From: UBA4636 sp963650915
GTDB taxonomy: Bacteria; Bacillota; Clostridia; Christensenellales; Borkfalkiaceae
Assembly: GCA_963650915.1 (NCBI GenBank)
Contig: CAVJMJ010000018.1
Span: 1 to 36,102 of the forward strand
Length of the DNA stretch: 36,102 bases
Direction: 5' to 3'
Positions 31,310-36,102 of the stretch are shown in pieces (position 1 is the stretch's first letter; the number at the start of each line of letters is the position of its first letter). Made by a program: the position numbers and the translations under genes. The notes beneath the pieces were generated by a model, which saw only the letters and a list, made by a program, of their open reading frames with translations, made no database searches and was not told where the DNA came from.

Positions 31310-31575
31310 GGTTCTGTGTCAAATGTTTGGGTGCAAGAAAATTCTCGCACCGTAAAATAATTTGCATATTTGCCTTTTCCGGTCGTCCGAGATACCTCGG
31401 GTGACTGTTTTCTTTCTCTTTCTTAACAACTTAGTAAGATTCTTTATCTAAATCGTTCAAAGTTTTATACTCCGTAGGCGTTGCGTTTCAGTACTTTTAT
31501 CCTATTGTTTTTGCCTTCTGCAAAACCGTTAGTATATGAGGCATCCGGGTGAGTTCGGTATGTACTAAAAAAGAC
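31310..31575 (-). mobile_element. Decayed ISL3-family insertion sequence remnant
   Basis: The segment starts with GGTTCTGTGTCAAATG (31310-31325), which resembles the terminal inverted repeat of ISL3-family elements. Some 100 bp inside lies the C-terminal end of a transposase on the minus strand (31423-31560). Only this end of the element remains. The rest of the transposase and the opposite repeat are missing and are replaced by the terminator of the surface-protein gene. The family call rests on memory of ISL3 sequences. Confidence 0.65.
31423..31560 (-). pseudogene. ISL3-family transposase C-terminal fragment
   Basis: Read on the minus strand from 31560, the frame gives HPDASYTNGFAEGKNN and then RIKVLKRNAYGV, followed by an in-frame TAA (31465-31467), NFERFR, a second TAA (31444-31446), RILLSC and a third TAA (31423-31425). 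The pattern NGxxEGxNNxIKVxKRxAxG-NFxxFRxRIL is the conserved C terminus of ISL3/IS204/IS1001/IS1165-type transposases. Two in-frame stops and loss of the catalytic domain make it inactive. Confidence 0.75.
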
Positions 31576-31636
31576 CACATTCCATTCCTTTCGGATCGGT
31601 TTGTGGTCTTTTTCTTTGGGCTGTTTTTTACAGCCC
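31568..31636 (-). terminator. Double hairpin terminator of the SipW-type surface protein gene
   Basis: On the minus strand a first hairpin GGGCTGT/ACAGCCC (31618-31636) is followed by a second with a perfect 12-bp stem (31568-31579 with 31602-31613) ending in TTTTTT. The first begins 20 nt after the stop of the gene. Confidence 0.85.
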
Positions 31637-31656
31637 CTTGGGTTTGTGATAAGTTT

Positions 31657-34113
31657 TTAATTAACTTCTACTTTGACTTTGCTGCAGGATTCAACAACAA
31701 CGTTGGTAACATCACCAGTTATTCCTTTTTCTTGTTTGGAGGAAGATTCAATAAAACCGATATATTTTGTCCTGCCCCCTTTGTAGACATATTCCATTCT
31801 AAGCCCTCTAATGGTATTGCTTCCCGTGTAGTTGGTTTCAGTATAAACAACTCCGACAAAGCCGCCGCAATAATAATCCCAGCCGCCTACGGTACAGTCT
31901 TCGATATGGCAGTTGTTAAATGTTGCCTTTCCGTCCGAATCGTCATAACCGACGTTTCCCACAAATAAACCGCAACCCCAATATCCTGCCACGTGTGAGT
32001 TTTTGATCGTGACGTTGTCAAATGTGACATCGCAAACATACTGACTTGCAATTATCGCTCTAAATTGAGAGTCGTTTGTTCCACTGACGTCAATTCCGCC
32101 TTCATTGTTACTACAATTGTCGAAAGTGACGTTTTTAAATACCGTTCTACCGCCTAATCTGACAAACATTGCTTTTCCTTTGATAACCATATTGGAAATA
32201 GAATGCCCCTGTCCGTCAAATGTACCGACTCTTGCGTCATCGCTGTCACCGCCGCGCATGCTGTCCCATGAAGGTGTATTCCATACCACGCCTGTCATAT
32301 CAATATCTTCTGACAGTTTTACGGTCGGATTTATTTCCATTTTTTCTGTTTCGATGTAATTACAATATGCCGTCATTCCGTTGGCGTTGGAGATAAGATA
32401 TTCTTTTTCGTCGTTTTGAGCGAAACCGTCGGAAATAGGTTTGAACACCTGCGTTTTGCCGATCCCGGGTGCTTTAACGGTCAAAGGATAAGTTTCGCCG
32501 GTCGAGGTTTTTTTAACGAGGTATTCGCCTTCGGTAATAGCAAAAAGATAGTAATTTGATGCAGAACTACCGAGGGTAGTGCTATCGCCCATAACGGTAT
32601 TTAGTTCACTGCCGTCCTTGTTGTAGACTTTGTAATCTGCGCTATCCACGTCGAACTTAACCAAACGACGATAGTAGACGTTAGCCGATGCCTCGATATC
32701 GTGTCCGTTATCTGCAAACCAGTTGTTGTGGGTAAGAATTACCGAATAATCGCCGGTATTGTCTTTAATCTGCGCTTTTATAGCAATTTTGCCGTCAGGC
32801 GCTGTTGTATCCTTCTGCTTGTATTGGTGATAGTCCCAAAGATGGATGGCGGCGCCGTTCATTTTATTGTCGGTGATAATTATGTTGTACTCCGAGTCTT
32901 CATAAGTACCGCCCCAGTAGCCGTCTACCACTTTAGTTACGTTGTTGAATGTATTGCCCGTAATAGTGGCTTTTGTCACTATATTATCGTCACGCATTGC
33001 AGAATATACGATATCAAAGTTATTGAAGGTGTTGCCAGTAAGAGTTAATTTTGCTTCGCAATATAAGAATGCATAACTGCCTGCCGCGCCGGTTCCGTCG
33101 ATGGTGCAACCGTCGATTTTAAGATTTTTTGAGGTTTTTCCGTTATCAGTATCTCTATACGGGTCAACCGCGCCTGCGTTCATCCAGTTTATCGACTGCG
33201 GAGTCGTACTGTCTATCCAAAGATTTTGGAGCGTGATGTTATCGGCATAAGCCTTAATATTTTGATTTGCCGTGTTTTTAATAACGGTGGACTCTGCTTT
33301 AGTTTTTCCGATAATGCCTTTTACCGTTGCGCCTTCACGAGTGATTTTGAAAGGAGCGTATGTGCCCGGGCGGGTTATTTCAAGAGTGTCACCGACATCA
33401 CCTTTGTTTAGTGCATCGATAGCCGCGGTAAGGGCTTCGTACTTGTTTTCGCCGATTTTTGCAACGTAGTTATCTACGTATGCGTTAAATTGCATTGCTT
33501 CTACGTTGAAAATAAGTTTGCAAGTTTTTTCTTGATATTCGTTTGTCTTGTCGGAACTCATCGATATCTCGACGGGGACTTCTAAATCTTCAGACCCAAC
33601 TTCGAGTGTAGCCCATTTTGCGTATAAGGTACTGCCGTCGTAAATTTCGTTGTTTACCTTAACGTCAAGCCCGCTTAACAAAGCGTCGTCCCCGTCACTC
33701 ATCCATACGGTACGGTATTGAACCTTAACGTTGCTTTCGTTCTTTATAAGAATAGTAAAGGTAACTTTGTCGCCCGGGGTCATTCTGTCGAGGGTTAAAA
33801 TGTTATTATCCTCATCGTATTTTGCCGTACCGCCGTTAGAGAAGAAAAGGTTTTCTCCGCCGATTTCTTCGGAATCGGTTGCAAATATTCTGCCTTCGTC
33901 CGTTTCGGGAATGCCCGTTAAATCTTTACCGGAATAAGTTTGAAGATCGTTTTTAATAGTGGCGTCAACGTCTACTTTACCCGATGAAACGGCAATGTTT
34001 ACGGTGCTTTCACTGGTAAATAAAGCAAAGGTTGCGCCCGCTGCGAGGCTTACGCACATAATTATAGCAAGCACTGCCGATACGATTATGCTTCTTTTAG
34101 CAGATTTTTTCAT
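31657..34113 (-). CDS. SipW-type signal, TasA-like and beta-helix surface protein
   Basis: 818 aa. The N terminus (KKSAKRSIIVSAVLAIIM then AAGATFALFTSESTVNIAVS) is a SipW-dependent signal peptide as in TasA/CalY proteins, cleaved around residue 30. Residues 35-210 form a TasA-like beta-sandwich (LTLDRMTPGDKVTFTILIKN, then VKVQYRTVW). From about 220 to 470 follows a right-handed beta-helix with LTGNTFNNF, ITGNTFNNV and IITDNKMNG repeats. A second helix of GLUG-like type (620-818, GTFDGQGHSISNMVI) ends the protein. There is no LPXTG or membrane anchor. AAGGAGAC is 8 nt before the ATG. Likely a secreted matrix or adhesin protein that may act on carbohydrates; no signal peptidase gene is seen here. 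Confidence 0.8.
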   Translation of the reverse strand: MKKSAKRSIIVSAVLAIIMCVSLAAGATFALFTSESTVNIAVSSGKVDVDATIKNDLQTYSGKDLTGIPETDEGRIFATDSEEIGGENLFFSNGGTAKYDEDNNILTLDRMTPGDKVTFTILIKNESNVKVQYRTVWMSDGDDALLSGLDVKVNNEIYDGSTLYAKWATLEVGSEDLEVPVEISMSSDKTNEYQEKTCKLIFNVEAMQFNAYVDNYVAKIGENKYEALTAAIDALNKGDVGDTLEITRPGTYAPFKITREGATVKGIIGKTKAESTVIKNTANQNIKAYADNITLQNLWIDSTTPQSINWMNAGAVDPYRDTDNGKTSKNLKIDGCTIDGTGAAGSYAFLYCEAKLTLTGNTFNNFDIVYSAMRDDNIVTKATITGNTFNNVTKVVDGYWGGTYEDSEYNIIITDNKMNGAAIHLWDYHQYKQKDTTAPDGKIAIKAQIKDNTGDYSVILTHNNWFADNGHDIEASANVYYRRLVKFDVDSADYKVYNKDGSELNTVMGDSTTLGSSASNYYLFAITEGEYLVKKTSTGETYPLTVKAPGIGKTQVFKPISDGFAQNDEKEYLISNANGMTAYCNYIETEKMEINPTVKLSEDIDMTGVVWNTPSWDSMRGGDSDDARVGTFDGQGHSISNMVIKGKAMFVRLGGRTVFKNVTFDNCSNNEGGIDVSGTNDSQFRAIIASQYVCDVTFDNVTIKNSHVAGYWGCGLFVGNVGYDDSDGKATFNNCHIEDCTVGGWDYYCGGFVGVVYTETNYTGSNTIRGLRMEYVYKGGRTKYIGFIESSSKQEKGITGDVTNVVVESCSKVKVEVN

Positions 34114-34379
34114 GAATTTTGTCTCCTTAAAAAAGATTTGATTATTTTTACATTTTTCGACTTTTAGTTTTTTTGTTTTTTTCGACTTTTTTACAACAAT
34201 CGAAATATTTTTCTTTTGTTCGATTATTGACCTTTCCCTCCTTTAATTTTTCTTTGTGAAAAGTGACACCTAATGTGAAATTCCAGAACGTTTTTTTAAG
34301 TACTTTGTTTTCCAAAATCGCCGATATTAAGCGGAATTTTGAGTGTAGCAAAACAAATTTTTGCACCAAAATCCGTTCG

Positions 34380-34396
34380 TCTAATATATTATTAGA
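34380..34396. promoter_or_regulatory. Palindromic site TCTAATA-3-TATTAGA
   Basis: A perfect 7-bp inverted repeat with a 3-nt centre. It lies about 270 bp upstream of the surface-protein gene and about 130 bp before a plus-strand promoter. A similar AATAATAGATGA occurs near 34568. It may be an operator; no regulator is known. Confidence 0.4.
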
Positions 34397-34512
34397 TGAA
34401 CAAAACAAAGTTTTCCCGTCTTTTCAAACTTGAAAAATAATTTATTCTCAATATTTTTTAATAAAAAATTAATAAAAAAATCAAATATAGTGAAATTTTT
34501 GTGTTGTAATCG

Positions 34513-34541
34513 TTGACATAACGATTCGTTTATGGTACAAT
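34513..34541 (+). promoter_or_regulatory. Distal promoter of the right-end two-gene unit
   Basis: TTGACA (34513-34518) and TACAAT (34536-34541) are 17 nt apart, with an extended TGG before the -10. It is a near-consensus promoter. It lies about 250 bp upstream of the first ORF, so the leader would be long. A GGTAC/GTACC inverted repeat overlaps the predicted start. Confidence 0.75.
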
Positions 34542-34701
34542 ACACACGTACCGTGTACATCTAACAGAATAATAGATGATACAATTCACTATCCTTCATT
34601 TCTCATTGTTTTACACCATTTTGTTGTGCAATTTCAATAGTTAATTATCGCTACAAAATATATTTGGACACCATTTATCACTTATTCTCACGGAGGTTCG
34701 T

Positions 34702-34773
34702 GTGTGCAGCGTGGACAAAAGGTGGACATTATGCTTGATTTTTTCTTCATTTTGTAGTATAGTTATTGCATAA
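34702..34773 (+). CDS. Possible 23-aa leader peptide (GTG start)
   Basis: A perfect GGAGG (34692-34696) lies 5 nt before a GTG. The frame encodes 23 residues, a charged start (CSVDKRWT) and a hydrophobic end (LCLIFSSFCSIVIA), and stops 6 nt before the ATG of the next gene. Two other GTG codons overlap and give 12 and 16 codons. The call is weak: it rests on the ribosome site alone, and a protein-coding role is unproven. Confidence 0.25.
   Translation: MCSVDKRWTLCLIFSSFCSIVIA
34735..34763 (+). promoter_or_regulatory. Proximal promoter of the right-end two-gene unit
   Basis: TTGATT (34735-34740) and TATAGT (34758-34763) are 17 nt apart. The start would fall near 34770, only 10-20 nt before the first ORF. 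Confidence 0.45.
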
Positions 34774-34791
34774 GACACTATGGAAGAAATT

Positions 34792-35073
34792 ATGTTTATT
34801 CAAGTTTTTGTTCCCTACTCTCCATATCATCACTTTGCTTATTATGCATACGATGTAAGCGAATACGGCAAACTCGAATTTGGTAGCGTCGTAGTAACTT
34901 CTATGGGCATTGGTATAATCGTTCAAGATGATGTTCCGGAAGATAAACTGCATAATATGAATATCGTAGATATTTATAGAATTGCTAATTCAAAGGAAGA
35001 AAAGACGATTCGGAAAGACTGGTGGGATGACATTCTGAAAATCCATTCCATCTTAAACGAAAAAAGTCTCTGA
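34792..35073 (+). CDS. Hypothetical protein, 93 aa
   Basis: 93 aa from the ATG at 34792, or 97 aa from 34780. The shorter start is preferred because GGAAG lies 6 nt before it. The N-terminal half is rich in aromatic residues (VFVPYSPYHHFAYYAYDV) and has FGSVVVTSMGIGIIV, which loosely recalls the N-terminal 3'-end-binding domain of PriA helicases. This is a weak resemblance. The C-terminal half is charged (EEKTIRKDWWDDIL). No known family is recognised. It is 30 nt before the next gene and probably co-transcribed. Confidence 0.6.
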   Translation: MFIQVFVPYSPYHHFAYYAYDVSEYGKLEFGSVVVTSMGIGIIVQDDVPEDKLHNMNIVDIYRIANSKEEKTIRKDWWDDILKIHSILNEKSL

Positions 35074-35103
35074 TTTGCAACAACAAACGCACGGAGGATA
35101 TAT

Positions 35104-36045
35104 ATGACATTATTTTTAATAATCTTAATAGTCTTCTTGTGCGCTTGGGGATGCCAAACGCTTGTAAAGAAGGCGAAGAAAAACGAGTATCGGGCGCGAA
35201 CGAAAACTAATGTCGAATTAGAAAAAAACATACAAAAAAAATGGGCGGAAACACTTTACCAAGAACTCGATGTCGTGGCAACCGAAGAACCGAGTGTTTT
35301 CAACTATATTACAAAACTGTATGCGAAATACGATATCCCGCTGTATCCTTGGATTTCTGACGAAAACGAAAAGCAAAGATTTCTAAAATCAGAACAAAGC
35401 CTTAGCGACTTTGCTGAAAAACAAGCACAAGATTCCCGTATTACTCACTACGCTTTCACCGCAGGAACATCACACATGTTGCACCCAAAATATGAGTCCT
35501 GTAAATCTTTGCCACAGCACAAAGCAAGTGTAATCCTCGGATTGTCTAATCTTTCGGATGACGAGATTGCACGTAGACATGACTTGTATATGAACGTTGC
35601 CCCACGACTTAAAGATACTTGCAGCGCGTATCTTTCTCTAAAGACAAGTAACATTCTTCTTGACGAAGCGAGAAAAAAAGATTTCCTTGAAGCATTCGGT
35701 TCCGATTATCCTATGCTTCCAGATTCGCCCCCTCGATTATTGTTTAATGAGAATCGCACATTATTACAAAGAATGCGCGAACAACAAGTTGAAGGCAGTG
35801 CTTATTTCGATTATAGCAATCGGTCAGGTTTATCGAATATGGTAAATCTTAAAGCTTGTAATCACATGTGGAATTTGATACTACTTTTAACAAAGCGAGA
35901 CTTGGCAAAAAAGGGATATGCCCTTTCGCAAGATGGTTTGCACGAATCCGAATGGCAAGAATTTGAGAAAAAACTTGCTCTTATAGACCAAAATATGGAA
36001 CAATACCCCTGGTTGTTTCACCCAATAAATAATAAAAAATCATAA
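35104..36045 (+). CDS. Hypothetical membrane-anchored protein, 313 aa
   Basis: 313 aa. A single N-terminal membrane segment (3-15, LFLIILIVFLCAW) is followed by KKAKKNEYRAR, so by the positive-inside rule the C-terminal part is in the cytoplasm. The rest is soluble and mostly helical, with a Glu/Lys-rich start and an Arg/Leu-rich middle (LLQRMREQQ). I recognise no domain or catalytic motif. GGAGG is 6 nt before the ATG. It follows the 93-aa gene by 30 nt. The Cys at 17 does not form a convincing lipobox. Confidence 0.75.
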   Translation: MTLFLIILIVFLCAWGCQTLVKKAKKNEYRARTKTNVELEKNIQKKWAETLYQELDVVATEEPSVFNYITKLYAKYDIPLYPWISDENEKQRFLKSEQSLSDFAEKQAQDSRITHYAFTAGTSHMLHPKYESCKSLPQHKASVILGLSNLSDDEIARRHDLYMNVAPRLKDTCSAYLSLKTSNILLDEARKKDFLEAFGSDYPMLPDSPPRLLFNENRTLLQRMREQQVEGSAYFDYSNRSGLSNMVNLKACNHMWNLILLLTKRDLAKKGYALSQDGLHESEWQEFEKKLALIDQNMEQYPWLFHPINNKKS

Positions 36046-36051
36046 GAAAAT

Positions 36052-36092
36052 AGTCAAAACCCCTTGACTTTTTCTTTTAAATATTGTAGAAT
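36052..36092 (+). promoter_or_regulatory. Weak terminator hairpin overlapping an outward promoter
   Basis: A 6-bp stem AGTCAA/TTGACT (36052-36057 with 36064-36069) is followed by a T-rich run and may end the upstream unit. The same TTGACT with TAGAAT (36087-36092) at 17 nt forms a promoter for a gene beyond the right edge. The two roles overlap on the same bases. Confidence 0.5.
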
Positions 36093-36102
36093 ATATTTAG
36101 AC

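Larger units (their letters stand above)
34114..34779. other. Long AT-rich gene-free stretch
   Basis: No clear gene is seen between the surface protein and the two-gene unit. An open frame at 34148-34408 has no ribosome site and low-complexity composition, so it is not called. The stretch holds repeated AGTCGAAAAA motifs near 34140-34190, a TCTAATA palindrome (34380-34396), two plus-strand promoters (34513-34541, 34735-34763), and three TGGACA motifs (about 34663-34720). Confidence 0.6.

Noticed and set aside
34148..34408. 86-codon minus-strand frame
   Set aside because: AT-rich, Lys-rich at the end, no ribosome site, and it would sit in the leader of the surface-protein gene.

Overview
The window looks like the chromosome of a low-GC Gram-positive bacterium of the Clostridia type. 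The evidence is the rimP-nusA-ylxR-ylxQ-infB-rbfA-truB-ribF block, which lies next to a gene at the polC position, strong AGGAGG-type ribosome sites, CIRCE and cre-like operators, a type III pantothenate kinase beside an ECF S component, and DUF3737 and SipW-type surface proteins. The lineage is inference only. Nearly all genes down to position 28051 are on the minus strand, and the accessory genes lie mainly at the right end.

Layout, left to right. (1) 242-1693: two-subunit class I fumarase, preceded by two cre-like boxes. (2) 1869-2666: glutamate racemase. (3) 2797-6102: a self-contained galE-galK-galM unit with promoter and terminator and no galT. (4) 6218-6579: tRNA-Val, tRNA-Gly and tRNA-Cys with promoter and terminator. 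(5) 6674-9459: feoA, feoB and an RluA-family pseudouridine synthase, all overlapping. (6) 9674-11317: an M3-type metallopeptidase lipoprotein. (7) 11436-20358: a ten-gene translation and transcription operon (rimP, nusA, ylxR, ylxQ, infB, rbfA, DHH phosphoesterase, truB, ribF, endonuclease IV-like). Its promoter is followed by an intrinsic terminator just before rimP, which looks like an attenuator. (8) 20483-24463: ECF S component, coaX, ispG and a PolC-derived exonuclease that has lost the PHP and polymerase domains. (9) 24673-25856: two very small membrane or Cys-rich proteins around an ArsR regulator. (10) 26138-28051: htpG behind a CIRCE box, with a His/Cys-rich linker. (11) 28236-29405: an RlmI-like rRNA methyltransferase. 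(12) 29894-30751: a DUF3737 protein.

From tRNA-Ala (30963) to the right edge the content looks accessory. It holds a decayed ISL3-type transposase remnant, a large SipW-signal beta-helix surface protein, a long AT-rich stretch, and a two-gene plus-strand unit of unknown function with two candidate promoters.

The observations most worth following are the polymerase-less PolC protein at the polC locus, the candidate NusA-sensitive attenuator before rimP, HrcA-type control of htpG, and the unknown two-gene unit at the right end. All promoter and operator calls were made by eye from spacing and consensus and have not been tested.
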